A stretch of 64,000 nt of DNA from Alteromonas sp. KUL42 (GTDB lineage Bacteria > Pseudomonadota > Gammaproteobacteria > Enterobacterales > Alteromonadaceae): positions 124,001 through 188,000 of the forward strand of contig NZ_BJKK01000002.1 of NCBI RefSeq assembly GCF_006538325.1. The letters run 5' to 3'. Below are positions 48,267-60,000 of the stretch, one piece after another. A program made the translations under genes and the position numbers. The notes beneath the pieces were generated by a model. It was not told the DNA's origin and ran no database searches. It was given only the letters and a program-made list of their open reading frames with translations. Each line of letters opens with the position of its first letter. The stretch's first letter is position 1.

Positions 48267-49223
48267 ATGAGTATACAGTTTTTGGACTTTGAGCAGCCAA
48301 TAGCCGAACTAGAAGCAAAAATTGAAGAGCTTAGGTTGGTCAATCAAGGTGGCGAATTTGATGTAGGCATTGAAGAAGAAATTAACAAGCTACGCGGAAA
48401 AAGTGGCGAGTTAACCAAGAAGATTTTTTCTGACTTAGGTGCGTGGCAGGTATCTCAACTTGCTCGTCACCCAATGCGTCCTTACACGTTGGATTATATT
48501 CCACGTATTTTTACTGAATTTGACGAGCTGGCTGGCGATCGCGCTTTTGCTGATGACAAAGCGATTGTGGGTGGTCCTGCATTGCTAGACGACCAGCCGG
48601 TTATGGTTATTGGTCATCAAAAAGGACGTGATACCAACGAAAAAATCAAACGTAATTTCGGCATGCCTAAACCTGAAGGCTACCGCAAAGCGTTGCGTTT
48701 GATGAAAATGGCAGAACGATTCAACCTTCCCATTATTACGTTCATCGACACACCGGGAGCTTATCCTGGCGTTGGCGCGGAAGAGCGTGGGCAAAGTGAA
48801 GCCATTGCAAAGAACTTATTTGAAATGGCCGAGTTGACTGTACCTATTGTTTGTACCGTTATTGGTGAAGGTGGTTCTGGTGGCGCGTTGGCAATTGGTG
48901 TTGGCGATCGCGTTAACATGCTTCAATATTCAACTTACTCTGTCATATCGCCAGAAGGCTGTGCGTCAATTTTGTGGAAAAGTGCAGAAAAAGCACCATT
49001 AGCGGCAGAAGCTATGGGTGTAAGTGCTCCACAAATTAAAGAACTTGGGCTGATTAATAGTATTGTTGAAGAACCACTAGGCGGTGCGCATCGCGACCAC
49101 AATGGCATGGCGGCTAACTTAAAAGCGGTTATCAAGCAGCAACTAAACCAACTTAAAGAACTCGACAAAACCAAACTCATGGAAGAACGCTATCAGCGTC
49201 TAATGTCATTCGGTTATTGCTGA
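48267..49223 (+). CDS. accA: Acetyl-CoA carboxylase carboxyltransferase subunit alpha
   Basis: Carboxyl transfer subunit for malonyl-CoA synthesis. The 318 residues include [40 protein letters not shown], the crotonase-fold block [23 protein letters not shown] and [15 protein letters not shown]. The length matches the family. It lies 68 bp after dnaE. Confidence 0.97.
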   Translation: MSIQFLDFEQPIAELEAKIEELRLVNQGGEFDVGIEEEINKLRGKSGELTKKIFSDLGAWQVSQLARHPMRPYTLDYIPRIFTEFDELAGDRAFADDKAIVGGPALLDDQPVMVIGHQKGRDTNEKIKRNFGMPKPEGYRKALRLMKMAERFNLPIITFIDTPGAYPGVGAEERGQSEAIAKNLFEMAELTVPIVCTVIGEGGSGGALAIGVGDRVNMLQYSTYSVISPEGCASILWKSAEKAPLAAEAMGVSAPQIKELGLINSIVEEPLGGAHRDHNGMAANLKAVIKQQLNQLKELDKTKLMEERYQRLMSFGYC

Positions 49224-49300
49224 TAGTATTGCTTAATAATGTTGGTTAAGTGCAACCTAAGTAAAAAGCTCCTAAAAAATTTATGAAGGTAAGTTGATAC

Positions 49301-50668
49301 GTGGCAAGTCAAACAATGTCGGTGAGTGACCATATTGTACAGTGCCTTGCCCGTTCCCTCAGCGATGCCAACTTGTCTAGAAAGACGCCACTTGTTGTAG
49401 CATACAGCGGTGGCGTTGATTCCTCCGTACTTCTTCACGCTGTAAGCATTTTTCGAGAGCACTTCCATTGCCCTATACATGCGGTACATGTCCATCATGG
49501 TCTAAGTGCTAATGCCGATGCTTGGGCGCGCCATTGTGAGTTGCAATGCAGGTTGTATGACATTGATTTTCATTTGTTCAAGGTACAGGTTGACCAAAGT
49601 GCCAGAAAAAGTATTGAAGCCGAAGCGCGCAAGGTGCGTTATAAGGCGTTACTTGAAGTCACCCAACAGGTTGATGGGGCACTGCTCCTTGGTCAACACG
49701 CTGAAGATCAATTGGAAACCGTACTTTTGCAACTAAAGCGAGGGGCTGGCCCGCAAGGTTTATCAGGTATGGGAGAATCTCAATTTCGCCAAGGAACCCT
49801 TGTGCTACGTCCCATGTTGGCGCTGCAAAAGAAAGAAATAGTCGCTTTTGCTCAGCAAGAAGCACTACAGTGGGTAGAGGATGAGTCTAATACACAAAAT
49901 AGCTTTGACAGAAACTTTCTTCGCAATGAAGTAATTCCTGGGTTACTTTCTCGTTGGCCTCAACTAACGAAAACGGTAGGGCGTAGTGCCAACTTATGTG
50001 CTGAGCAAACGCAATTAGTAAACGAGACCGCTCATACCCATCTTAAGACGTGTATGCGCTCACCACATCAACTCAGTGGCAGTGTGTTAGATAAACTTTC
50101 AAGTGCTTGGCAGGCCATGGTGATAAGAGCGTGGTTTACGCAAAATGGCGAGCTTGTCCCGTCTAAATCTCAAACCGATGAAATATTGTCTATGCTTCAT
50201 GCTAAGCATGATGCCACGCCAGAAGTGCGTTTCAAGTGGGGCAAGGTAGCGCGCTTTGACGGCGATTTCTATTGGGTTATTAAGCCTACCTGTAGCCCAG
50301 TAAGTAGCATGGTTATACCACACGGTGAAGTGGTTGAATTACCGTGGCTGGACGGTGGAATTCGGATTAGTTTTGACAGTAGTACCATTATTGAAAACAG
50401 CAAAAGCGATAAAAATATCGAGCGTACAAAAAGTAATGCGATTTCACTTAAAACGAATGTACGAAACCTAAAGGTAAAGCCGGAAAACGCGCAAGTTTCA
50501 AAGACGCTGAAAGACTGGTTTAAAGTTTGGCGAATTCCTTTGTGGGAAAGAGAAAAAGTACCAGTGATTTTGCTAGAGGGGCATCCGGTAGCGATGATTT
50601 TAAATAACGAACCTGTTTACTTTTTGCCTCGAGTAACTGGCTTAAACGTCGAATTTTTTAGCCAATAA
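49301..50668 (+). CDS. tilS: tRNA(Ile)-lysidine synthetase
   Basis: Adds lysine to C34 of tRNA-Ile(CAU). The 455-residue protein from a GTG has the PP-loop VVAYSGGVDSSVLLHA near residue 30, HVHHGLSANADAW and GQHAEDQLETVLLQLKRG, then the TilS-specific middle and C-terminal domains. The C-terminal region includes VRNLKVKPENAQVSKTLKDWFK. A terminator follows. Confidence 0.95.
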   Translation: MASQTMSVSDHIVQCLARSLSDANLSRKTPLVVAYSGGVDSSVLLHAVSIFREHFHCPIHAVHVHHGLSANADAWARHCELQCRLYDIDFHLFKVQVDQSARKSIEAEARKVRYKALLEVTQQVDGALLLGQHAEDQLETVLLQLKRGAGPQGLSGMGESQFRQGTLVLRPMLALQKKEIVAFAQQEALQWVEDESNTQNSFDRNFLRNEVIPGLLSRWPQLTKTVGRSANLCAEQTQLVNETAHTHLKTCMRSPHQLSGSVLDKLSSAWQAMVIRAWFTQNGELVPSKSQTDEILSMLHAKHDATPEVRFKWGKVARFDGDFYWVIKPTCSPVSSMVIPHGEVVELPWLDGGIRISFDSSTIIENSKSDKNIERTKSNAISLKTNVRNLKVKPENAQVSKTLKDWFKVWRIPLWEREKVPVILLEGHPVAMILNNEPVYFLPRVTGLNVEFFSQ

Positions 50669-50675
50669 ATATAAG

Positions 50676-50703
50676 AATAGGCGGCACGTTATTGCCGCCT
50701 ATT
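50676..50703 (+). terminator. Terminator after tilS
   Basis: AATAGGCGGCA and TGCCGCCTATT form an 11-bp stem with a six-base loop, followed by TGTTTGT. It could also limit the converging cyclase transcript. Confidence 0.8.
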
Positions 50704-50738
50704 TGTTTGTATAGATAGTAAACCTTTTTCCTCTACCT

Positions 50739-51638
50739 TTAAGCTGCTCTGTAGTTGTTCTTCCCAGAATTTTTTACACTGTAAAGCGCGATATCTGCAC
50801 GGTCGAATATTGATGTTGCAGAATCATCTTCACGGTATATTGTACCACCTAAGCTGCAAGAGACGCCTAATTTCGCTAAGTAGTTAGAATTGTTGATACT
50901 TAATTGTATACGCTGCGCAGCGCAAGCGAGTTGCTGTGGTGTATGGCAATCCAAAATGCAACAAAATTCATCACCACCAAAACGGAAAGCTTCGTCTTCT
51001 TCACGTAAAACGTTGGTTAAGTGTGACGCAACGTGGATGAGTACTTTATCACCTTCACTGTGACCAAAGCTGTCATTCACATGTTTGAAGTTATCTAAGT
51101 CAATTATTAATAGCGCAAACTTTTCACCATGACGTTGAGCCCAGCTCAATTGGCGATTGATACACTGTTCAAAGCCAGCTCTATTACCCAACCCTGTGAG
51201 CCCGTCTTTCGTTGCCATCTGCTCTAAACGCATTAATGTAAGTGCGTGCTTTACTTGTTTTCCAAATAAATCATGGAGTTGAAAGAGGGTTTCCCGTTGC
51301 GACATCGACAGTGGTGAACTAATGTAATAGTAAGCATGGGCTTGTTCACCACTGCTTGAGGCAGCACCTTGTAGTGGTAAGTCTATCAAAGTTGACGATA
51401 TTTTTGCGTTGCCATAAACCCATCGAGAATCGAAGTCAGATATGCTAAAACCGACTACAGGTAACAGCATATTAAGCTGTTGAAAATACAGCGCCCCAAG
51501 CTCTTGTAATTCAAGAGTAGAGAGCAGCTGTTTTACAAAGCTTGACAATTCACTGATGGAAAGTGACTTGCCTGCACTTTCTGCAGGGTAAAAATTGTCG
51601 TTGTGTGTGCTATCGTAGACAGATGTTGTGAAATCCAC
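50739..51638 (-). CDS. Diguanylate cyclase with N-terminal sensor region
   Basis: About 299 residues from a GTG at 51638 chosen for its GGGG 7 nt upstream; an upstream start would add 26 residues. The N-terminal 140 residues resemble a GAF-like sensory segment without obvious ligands. The GGDEF domain has KDGLTGLGNRAGFEQ, LIIDLDNFKHVNDSFGHSEGD and an intact FRFGGDEF. REED, five residues before GGDEF, fits the RxxD product-inhibition site. It should make cyclic di-GMP. It stands alone, converging with tilS. Confidence 0.87.
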   Translation of the reverse strand: MDFTTSVYDSTHNDNFYPAESAGKSLSISELSSFVKQLLSTLELQELGALYFQQLNMLLPVVGFSISDFDSRWVYGNAKISSTLIDLPLQGAASSSGEQAHAYYYISSPLSMSQRETLFQLHDLFGKQVKHALTLMRLEQMATKDGLTGLGNRAGFEQCINRQLSWAQRHGEKFALLIIDLDNFKHVNDSFGHSEGDKVLIHVASHLTNVLREEDEAFRFGGDEFCCILDCHTPQQLACAAQRIQLSINNSNYLAKLGVSCSLGGTIYREDDSATSIFDRADIALYSVKNSGKNNYRAA

Positions 51639-51944
51639 GGTAATACCCCTGTGCGATTGTGTATTGGTATGCAAAGAATAATTCGTCAAAGCCCTGACAT
51701 TCCTGGTACCACTCACCGTAACTATTACGTGTAAAGAGAGGGTTTCAGTGGCAATTTTTGCCTAATTTGCATCGTTATTTGAGTATTTGCAAAGACGATG
51801 CCAACTGTTTTTTTGACACGTTATTTGAGAATTAGAACGATAGGTGGTTGAGGGAAAAATTAAAAAGTATAGTAATAATGATACAGTGATAAAAGAATAG
51901 AACTTTGAATTTTAAAGAAATATTACACGGTATTTATCTGAGTA
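51639..51944. other. Divergent intergenic region between cyclase and antiporter
   Basis: A 306-bp gap. On the plus strand TTGACA at 51813-51818 could be a -35 box, but the sequence 17 bp downstream (AACGAT) is a poor -10. Nothing else is recognised. The leftmost 78 bases may instead be the first codons of the cyclase. Confidence 0.35.
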
Positions 51945-53927
51945 GTGACCGGAGGTGGTGTGGGAACGAGCTTTCTTAATATTATTTTACTGATGTTTAT
52001 TTCAGTGTGCGCTGTCGCATTATTTAAAAGGGCGCATTTACCTCCTATCTTGGCATACCTCTTTGCCGGAATTTTGGCAGGCCCTCAATTACTTTCTATT
52101 TTCGCACACCCTGAAGAAATGCATCTACTTGCTGAGGTAGGTATTGTTTTTCTCTTATTTTCTCTTGGGCTCGAATTCTCACTTCCTAAATTACTAGCTA
52201 TGCGCTCTTTGGTGTTTGGCGTTGGTCTTGGTCAAATGATACTTACCACAGCTATATTTACCAGCGTACCTTATTTCTTCGGCATCGATTTAAGTGCTTC
52301 CATTATTATTGGCGGCACCCTTGCTTTAAGCTCAACAGCCATCGTTATTAAGCAGGCAACAGAGATGGGTATTCTTAATAATCGGCGTACACAGCTGGCG
52401 GTGAGTATCTTACTTTTTCAAGACCTTGCGGTAGTCCCTTTTCTTATTGCTATTCCACTTCTTGCGCAAACCGGTGAAGTCAGTATTGCTTTAGCGCTTG
52501 GTGAAGCCTTGTTAAAAGGTGTGTTTGTTATCGCATTTCTAATGTCTGTTGGTAAGTGGTTACTACCATGGGTATTTAGAGAAGTCGCAAGAACAAGAAC
52601 AGATGAACTCTTTGTGTTGACCACTATATTAATAGCGTTACTTGCCGGTGGATTAACTTATTATTTCGGCTTATCGATGGCCTTAGGAGCATTTTTAGCC
52701 GGCATGATGCTTGGTGAAAGCCAGTACAAATATCAACTAGAAGCAGATATTCGCCCTTTCAGAGATATATTGATGGGATTGTTCTTTGTTACCGTTGGCA
52801 TGCAATTAGAGCTTACGGTGTTATGGAATAACCTGCTAGGTATTGTCGTGGGCGTTTTAGTCTTGATGGTGACAAAGGTGGTGTTGGTGAGGTTGGCATC
52901 AATGTTAGTAAAAACTGACGCAATTGATGGTTGGTCTGCTGGCGTTAAGTTATGCCAAATTGGCGAATTTAGTTTTGTTATCGCTGCGCTCGCCACAACG
53001 CACGGTGTACTAACATCAGAGCAATCTTCGTTGATTGTGTGCATGGGGGTCATCAGTATGGCTTTAACCCCCTGGTTAATGAACAACAGTGTGGTTATTG
53101 CCAAAAGAATTGTAAATAATGAACTTCCCGTTGAAGAGAATGAACTCTCTGTAATAAGTGGTAGTTTGTCTAATCATGTGATTATTTGTGGTTTTGGGCG
53201 GGTAGGGCAGTCAGTTGCCCGTATGCTTAAAATGGAAGGGATCCATTTTGTCGCTGTTGATATGGACCCCGTGCGGGTTCACGAAAGTCGCAACGCTGGT
53301 GAACCCATTATTTTTGGCGATGCCAGTCAAAAAGATATTCTAGTAAGCGCCAATGTTGAGAAGGCGAAGCTTGTGTTAGTTACCTTTGACCAAGTTGATA
53401 AGGCCAAACAGGTTATTACGCAAACCCGAACACTCAGCGACAGCATTGATGTTATGGTCAGAACTAAGCGAGATTATCAACTCGACAGCTTATACAATGC
53501 TGGCGCTAATCAAGTTGTACCTGAGCTGCAAGAAGGGAGCTTAATGCTAGTATCACAGGTGCTGCATTACGCAGGTGTTCCAATGTCTCGCATTTTAAAA
53601 CGCGTGCGAGCTGAAAGAAAAGGGCGCTACGACCACATGCACGGTTTTTACCCTGGTGAAACGACGGAGATATCCTACGGTACAGAAGATAAACTGGAAT
53701 TTATACATGCCGTAGTATTATCGGAACACGCCTCATGCCTAGGAAAAACAATTAACGATATCGATTTAGAGAGAATGCGGGTGAAGGTTAAGGGGTTGAG
53801 AAGGGACGGCAAAGAAGTTAAAGATCCTGATAAAGACGCAACACTTCAGGCTCACGATGTATTGGTGATTGCCGGTAAACCGCGAAGGGTCGAGCGAGCC
53901 GAGCGAAAACTATTAGAAGGTGTTTAG
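51945..53927 (+). CDS. CPA2 family cation:proton antiporter with RCK domain (KefB/YbaL-like)
   Basis: A 660-residue protein. The N-terminal 385 residues form about twelve membrane segments of the CPA2 antiporter fold (PPILAYLFAGILAGP, LFSLGLEFS, SSTAIVIKQATEMG). A TrkA-N/RCK domain follows (VIICGFGRVGQSVARML, about 405-520), and a TrkA-C domain ends the protein. Likely exchanges K+ or Na+ for H+. Kef proteins are gated by glutathione, but the specificity here cannot be read. The GTG at 51960, after GGAGG, is an alternative start. Confidence 0.87.
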   Translation: MTGGGVGTSFLNIILLMFISVCAVALFKRAHLPPILAYLFAGILAGPQLLSIFAHPEEMHLLAEVGIVFLLFSLGLEFSLPKLLAMRSLVFGVGLGQMILTTAIFTSVPYFFGIDLSASIIIGGTLALSSTAIVIKQATEMGILNNRRTQLAVSILLFQDLAVVPFLIAIPLLAQTGEVSIALALGEALLKGVFVIAFLMSVGKWLLPWVFREVARTRTDELFVLTTILIALLAGGLTYYFGLSMALGAFLAGMMLGESQYKYQLEADIRPFRDILMGLFFVTVGMQLELTVLWNNLLGIVVGVLVLMVTKVVLVRLASMLVKTDAIDGWSAGVKLCQIGEFSFVIAALATTHGVLTSEQSSLIVCMGVISMALTPWLMNNSVVIAKRIVNNELPVEENELSVISGSLSNHVIICGFGRVGQSVARMLKMEGIHFVAVDMDPVRVHESRNAGEPIIFGDASQKDILVSANVEKAKLVLVTFDQVDKAKQVITQTRTLSDSIDVMVRTKRDYQLDSLYNAGANQVVPELQEGSLMLVSQVLHYAGVPMSRILKRVRAERKGRYDHMHGFYPGETTEISYGTEDKLEFIHAVVLSEHASCLGKTINDIDLERMRVKVKGLRRDGKEVKDPDKDATLQAHDVLVIAGKPRRVERAERKLLEGV

Positions 53928-54027
53928 GCGCTCTATTAAAAACCAAACTTGCAAAAACTGAACCTGCCATAACTTAAAGGCAATCGTATAGAAAGGCAAA
54001 AGGCCTCAATTTAGAAGATACCCTAAT

Positions 54028-54064
54028 CTGACAGCGACACCAGAAAAAAGCGGTGTACTGTCAG
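54028..54064. repeat. Two-step inverted repeat
   Basis: CTGACAG (54028-54034) pairs with CTGTCAG (54058-54064), and ACACC (54037-54041) with GGTGT (54052-54056), around an A-rich loop. It lies between the convergent antiporter and small coiled-coil genes, so it may be a shared terminator, although a T-run is missing. Confidence 0.5.
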
Positions 54065-54086
54065 AGCAAGTCTGCGCTAGTGTAAT

Positions 54087-54320
54087 TTAGGCAACGCGGT
54101 CTTTTTCTAAGTCAGCAAATTGCTTTTTCAGATCATAGCGCTCGTCAGTGACAATTTTCTCTAGCACTGACACGCGTTCTTTAAGTTCAGCAATTTCCGT
54201 TTTATAGGCGTCAGTTTCTTTGTTTGTTAACTTTTTTCTACTTTTGTCTTTTGCACTGTCAATAATTGTAACGAGTGCCCAGGCACAAATGGCAACAATA
54301 GCAACGGCGGTCATATTCAC
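54087..54320 (-). CDS. Small membrane protein with cytoplasmic coiled coil (PspB-like layout)
   Basis: About 77 residues: one N-terminal membrane helix (AVAIVAICAWALVTIIDSA) and a charged coiled coil (TEIAELKERVSVLEKIVTDERYDLKKQF). This is the layout of phage-shock protein B, and the LKERVSVLEKIVTDE segment is similar to the PspB tail, but no pspA or pspC is nearby, so the identity is open. GAGGG lies 8 nt before the GTG chosen as start. Confidence 0.6.
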   Translation of the reverse strand: MNMTAVAIVAICAWALVTIIDSAKDKSRKKLTNKETDAYKTEIAELKERVSVLEKIVTDERYDLKKQFADLEKDRVA

Positions 54321-54616
54321 GGCGATATCCCTCACAAATGGCGTTGTTAAAAGAGTGTAGATGAAACAACGGTAATTTACCTGTTTGTTCTGTTTTTCTA
54401 CTAACTACTATATCCCTTTTGTTACTATAACGAAGTTAGCTGCAACTTCTAATAATTAAGTGTAACCAAACTTACAAAGTAAGTGGGATTATAATGATGG
54501 ATTGCAAGTACGTTGCCAAGTGACAAAAGTCACTATTTTATAAGGAGTTAATGTTCATTTTATTGTTTTCCCTTTTAAGTTTTAACTAAATTAACCACTG
54601 TAATTAGCGATATTGA

Positions 54617-55198
<582 letters not shown>

Positions 55199-55512
55199 CG
55201 AGGGAATTGATATTGCGGTTAGCAGGGAACGTTCACAGGCTGAGTGAATATATCATTGCTCATAAACTGTTTTCTGCGTTGGAGTACTTTTTGGTGGCAA
55301 CGTTTTAACATCATTCTGCGTCTATTATTATTTTTCAATTTTGTTCCTTTTCTCATAAATCTGTTTTTTTTCATTTACTCTCCTTTGTTGTTTTCAATTG
55401 AAGACAGGTTGAGTTAAACAAAGGTTGTGCTGTTGTGCAGTTTTACACAAGACCCTTTGAAGCGTACAACAATAAAATGACATCGAAATGACAATAATCA
55501 ATACTCAAGGAC
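55199..55512. other. Convergent intergenic region between tadA and mltF
   Basis: A 314-bp stretch in which no gene, RNA or clear terminator was recognised. It is T-rich in the middle (around 55330-55400), with a T8 run near 55365. Confidence 0.4.
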
Positions 55513-56892
55513 TTAAATATTTCCTTGCTCATCTAGCCAAACCAAGCTGTCGTAATAGCGGCGAATATTTTCGACATACTGAAGGGCTTCATCTCCACGT
55601 GCATAACCGTATTTAGTAGTACGATAATATTTCTTCTGGCGCAGTTGGGGCAAACGCCGTTTTACATCAACCCACAGATCAGGGCTGCCTCCTTGACGTT
55701 CGGTTAATACACGAGCGTCTTCTAAGTGGCCCATACCAATATTGTAAGCTGCCATGGCCATCCAGGTTCTGTCGGGCTCTCTGATTCGTGCGGGAATACG
55801 GCTAACTAAACTGGCGAAATAGCGTGAGCCACCTCGAATACTTTGCTCTGGGTCAGTTCTGTCATCTACGTTCCAGTCTCCGGCGGTATCCATTGTTAAC
55901 ATCATCAAGCCTCTAACGCCTGTGCGCGAAACTGCCTCAGGCTCCCAATGACTTTCTTGATAGCTCATGGCGGCTAATAGGCGCCAGTCAAGTTCGCCTG
56001 AATACTTTTGGAACAGCGATTTGTATTGGCTTAACGTTGTTTCAGCTGCATTGTTAAAAGCGCGGCTATCAACGTAATCAAATTGTCGAATGTGGCCAAA
56101 ATATTTATCTTCAAGGGCGGTAAACCAGCCTGATTGATGCACGGTACCGAAATATTCTATTAAGGCGGCTTTTACAGAGTCGTCTTGTGAGCGCGGCAAA
56201 GCCCATGCTATGGGAATATCTTTTGATATTGTTAAGGCAACGGCTAAATTAGGAAAGCGGCGGCGTTGAAGTGCCAAGCGATTGCTGTCAGCAATGGTGA
56301 ATGCAATGTCTCCGTTGGCTACCTGTTGTAATAACTCCTCAGAATCAGAATCTTCAGTGGTAATGAGCATGTTTGGATTTAACAATGATTCATCAGACAG
56401 TTTTTCATTGAGAATGTGTGCTTGGCTACTACCAGACACGGTTACGATGGGCTTTTCAAGTCCATTGAGCGAACGGGGTTTTGCTGTGCCCGCTTGAAAT
56501 ACAAGTTGTTGCGAAACGTGTTGATATGCAGGGCCATAGTCGAACCTAGCGAGTAAGTCTGACGTTACCGCATCGCCGGTGGCTACCAAGTCTAAATTGC
56601 CTTCTTCAAGTTGTTGCAGTAACACCTCGTAACTGTAAAACGGATACAAGTCTAACGTCACGCCAAGATAGTCGGCGAAGCCTGCTAATAATTCATATTC
56701 AAAGCCTTGTGGGCCATCAGCCCCATTGTAGAAGGTTGCAGCGCCATAGAGTGTACCCACGCGAATAGATTCCCGCTCAAATAACGTTGACAGTGATGTG
56801 GTAAATGATGGTACACCGCAGCTCAATGTTAGAAGAGATAATATGATTATTATTGGCTTTTTTAATCGTTTTTTATAACCGTTTGACTGCAT
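55513..56892 (-). CDS. mltF: Membrane-bound lytic murein transglycosylase F
   Basis: Cleaves peptidoglycan glycan strands at the outer membrane. The 459 residues comprise an N-terminal signal/anchor, a periplasmic solute-binding-protein family 3 domain (about 38-270) and a C-terminal SLT lysozyme-like domain. The latter has the catalytic Glu in AMSYQESHWEPEAVSRTGVRGLMMLT and the AAYNIGMGHLEDAR block. The early cysteine (LTLSCGVP) may be a lipid-attachment site. Divergent from purL. Confidence 0.93.
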   Translation of the reverse strand: MQSNGYKKRLKKPIIIILSLLTLSCGVPSFTTSLSTLFERESIRVGTLYGAATFYNGADGPQGFEYELLAGFADYLGVTLDLYPFYSYEVLLQQLEEGNLDLVATGDAVTSDLLARFDYGPAYQHVSQQLVFQAGTAKPRSLNGLEKPIVTVSGSSQAHILNEKLSDESLLNPNMLITTEDSDSEELLQQVANGDIAFTIADSNRLALQRRRFPNLAVALTISKDIPIAWALPRSQDDSVKAALIEYFGTVHQSGWFTALEDKYFGHIRQFDYVDSRAFNNAAETTLSQYKSLFQKYSGELDWRLLAAMSYQESHWEPEAVSRTGVRGLMMLTMDTAGDWNVDDRTDPEQSIRGGSRYFASLVSRIPARIREPDRTWMAMAAYNIGMGHLEDARVLTERQGGSPDLWVDVKRRLPQLRQKKYYRTTKYGYARGDEALQYVENIRRYYDSLVWLDEQGNI

Positions 56893-57070
56893 AGACCTTG
56901 TCTTATTGTTATTAATCCGTCTAAGTTTAAAAAAACTTCATGTTAGTGCGTAATGAGGTTACCAAGCGTGCATAATTCCTCTATAATCCGCGCCGAAATA
57001 CTCATCAATCCCAGAGGCAACGCGTCGCATTATTGGTGGTCGTTGTTTCTAACAAACCAGGTAAAGCAAT

Positions 57071-60000
57071 ATGTTGGTCCTTCGAGGCGCTCCCGCACTA
57101 TCAGAGTTTAACCAAACTAAACTGATTGCAAAGCTGGGTCAATCCGGCGTTAAGGTTAAAAACCTATATAGCGAATATGTTCACTTAGTCGACTCCACAG
57201 GTGACTTGTCTAAGCAGCAAATAGAAATATTGGAAAAGCTGCTCACTTACGGCCCCGCGAGGCAAGCACAAACACCTTCTGGAACCCTCTTCCTCATAAC
57301 ACCTCGCCCCGGCACCATTTCCCCCTGGTCTTCTAAAGCTACCGATATCGCCCATAACTGCAGTCTTCAAAATATTAATAGAATTGAACGCGGTTGCGCA
57401 TTCTATATTGAAACCGAAGAAGCATTAGATGAAGAAAATTATTCCCTAATTGCCAGCTTCTTCCACGACAGAATGACGGAGTCAGTATTCACAAATACAC
57501 AAGATGCCGCCATTCTTTTTGCCCATACAGAAGCAAATACATTTACTTCCGTAGATGTTATTGGCGATGGGAAAGATGCATTGGTTAACGCCAATGTCTC
57601 ATTGGGACTAGCATTAGCGGATGATGAGATTGATTATTTATTTGATAGCTTTACCAAATTGGGTAGAAACCCTACTGATGTAGAACTATATATGTTCGCA
57701 CAGGCGAACTCTGAGCATTGTCGCCACAAAATCTTCAATGCCAGTTGGACCATCGACGGTGAAGCGCAAGAAAAGTCACTGTTTAAGATGATCAAAAATA
57801 CCTTTGAGTTGCTACCTGATCACGTTTATTCAGCCTATAAGGATAATGCTGCGGTTATGGAAGGGTGGCAGGCGGGTCGTTTCTTCCCAAATCCTCAGAC
57901 ACACCAGTATGAATACCATCATGAAAATATTGATATTTTGATGAAGGTTGAAACGCACAATCACCCAACAGCAATTTCACCATTCCCTGGCGCTGCAACC
58001 GGTTCTGGCGGTGAAATTCGCGACGAAGGTGCGACAGGCCGTGGCTCTAAGCCTAAAGCGGGTTTGGTTGGTTTTACCGTTTCGAATTTATGTATCCCAG
58101 GTGCAGAACAGCCATGGGAAACTCAATATGGTAAACCACAGCGTATCGTGAGTGCGCTAGACATTATGATTGAAGGTCCACTAGGTGGTGCAGCGTTCAA
58201 TAACGAGTTTGGTCGTCCCAATTTGCTAGGTTATTTCCGCACTTACGAGCAAGAAGTTAATAGCTTCAATGGTGTTGAGGTACGCGGGTATCACAAACCC
58301 ATTATGTTGGCTGGAGGTTTGGGTAATATTCGTCGAGAACACATCGAAAAAGGCGAAATTACCGTTGGTGCCAAATTAATCGTACTGGGTGGGCCTGCAA
58401 TGAATATCGGCCTAGGTGGCGGTGCAGCATCGTCAATGGCATCAGGCCAATCTAATGAAGATTTAGATTTCGCCTCTGTACAGCGTGACAACCCAGAAAT
58501 GGAGCGTCGCTGTCAAGAGGTGATAGATGCATGTTGGCAACTAGGTGAAAACAACCCAATTCAGTTCATTCACGATGTGGGCGCAGGTGGTCTTTCTAAC
58601 GCGTTACCTGAACTAGTGAATGATGGTGGCCGTGGCGGTAATTTTGAACTGCGTAATGTGTTGTCTGACGAACCTGGTATGACACCACTTGAGTTGTGGT
58701 GTAATGAATCACAAGAGCGCTACGTGTTATCCGTTGCGCCAGAAAACCTACCGATTTTTGAAGCTATTTGTGCCCGTGAACGTGCGCCATTTGCGGTTGT
58801 AGGTGAAGCGACAGCAGAGCAACACCTTAACTTGAATGATACGCAGTTTGATAACAAGCCTATCGACATGCCACTTGATGTACTGTTAGGTAAACCACCT
58901 AAAATGCACCGCGATGTGAGCTCAGCTAAAGTGAACTCACCAGCGTTAGATGATAGTGGAATTACGCTAGATGAAGCGGCAAACCGTATTCTTTCTTTAC
59001 CGACGGTAGCAGAGAAAACATTCCTAATCACAATTGGCGATCGTTCTGTTACTGGTCTTGTGAGCCGCGATCAAATGGTTGGCCCCTGGCAAGTACCAGT
59101 AGCCGATGTTGCGGTAACTGCTACCGCATTTGATACCTATCATGGTGAAGCCATGTCTATGGGCGAGCGCACACCGGTTGCGCTATTGTCACACGGTGCG
59201 TCAGCGCGTTTGGCGGTGGGTGAAGCATTAACAAACATTGCTGCTGCAAACATCGGTGATATTAAACGCATTAAGTTATCTGCCAACTGGATGGCCGCGG
59301 CAGGTCACCCAGGTGAAGATGCGGGTCTTTACGAAGCGGTTAAAGCTGTTGGTGAAGAGCTATGCCCTGAACTAGGCTTAACCATTCCAGTGGGCAAAGA
59401 CTCTATGTCGATGAAGACCGCATGGGAAGAAAATGGCGAAAACAAAGCAGTAACCTCGCCATTGTCGTTGGTTATCTCGGCATTTGGTGCAGTGAAAGAC
59501 ATTCGCAAAACAGTGACGCCGCAACTTCGTACCGACAAGGGCGAGAGCCGTTTATTGCTAATCGATTTGGGTGAAGGACAAAACCGTCTGGGTGCAAGCT
59601 GCTTGGCGCAAGTTTACACACAACTTGGTGATAGCCCAGCAGATGTGGTATCCGCAAAGCGCTTAAAAGGCTTTTATGACGCCATGCAAGCATTGATTGA
59701 AAAGGGACTCGTTAAGGCATATCACGACCGTTCAGATGGTGGTCTATTTACAACGGTAGCTGAAATGGCATTTGCCGGTAAAACCGGCGTCAGTATCAAC
59801 CTTGACGCGTTAAACGGTAGCGACATCGCTGTGCTCTTTAACGAAGAGCTTGGCGGTGTAATCCAAGTACTCGAAAGCGATATTGCTGCGGTTGACGAGG
59901 TACTCGCTCAGTTTAATTTAGGTGATATTACGCATGACATTGGTACGTTAAATTCATCAGATATGATCGAGTTTAACCGCAGTGGCGCGACAATACTTAC

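Noticed and set aside
57000-57070. PurR operator in front of purL
   Set aside because: GCAACGCGTCGC (from 57018) differs from the PurR core GCAAACGTTTGC at too many positions.
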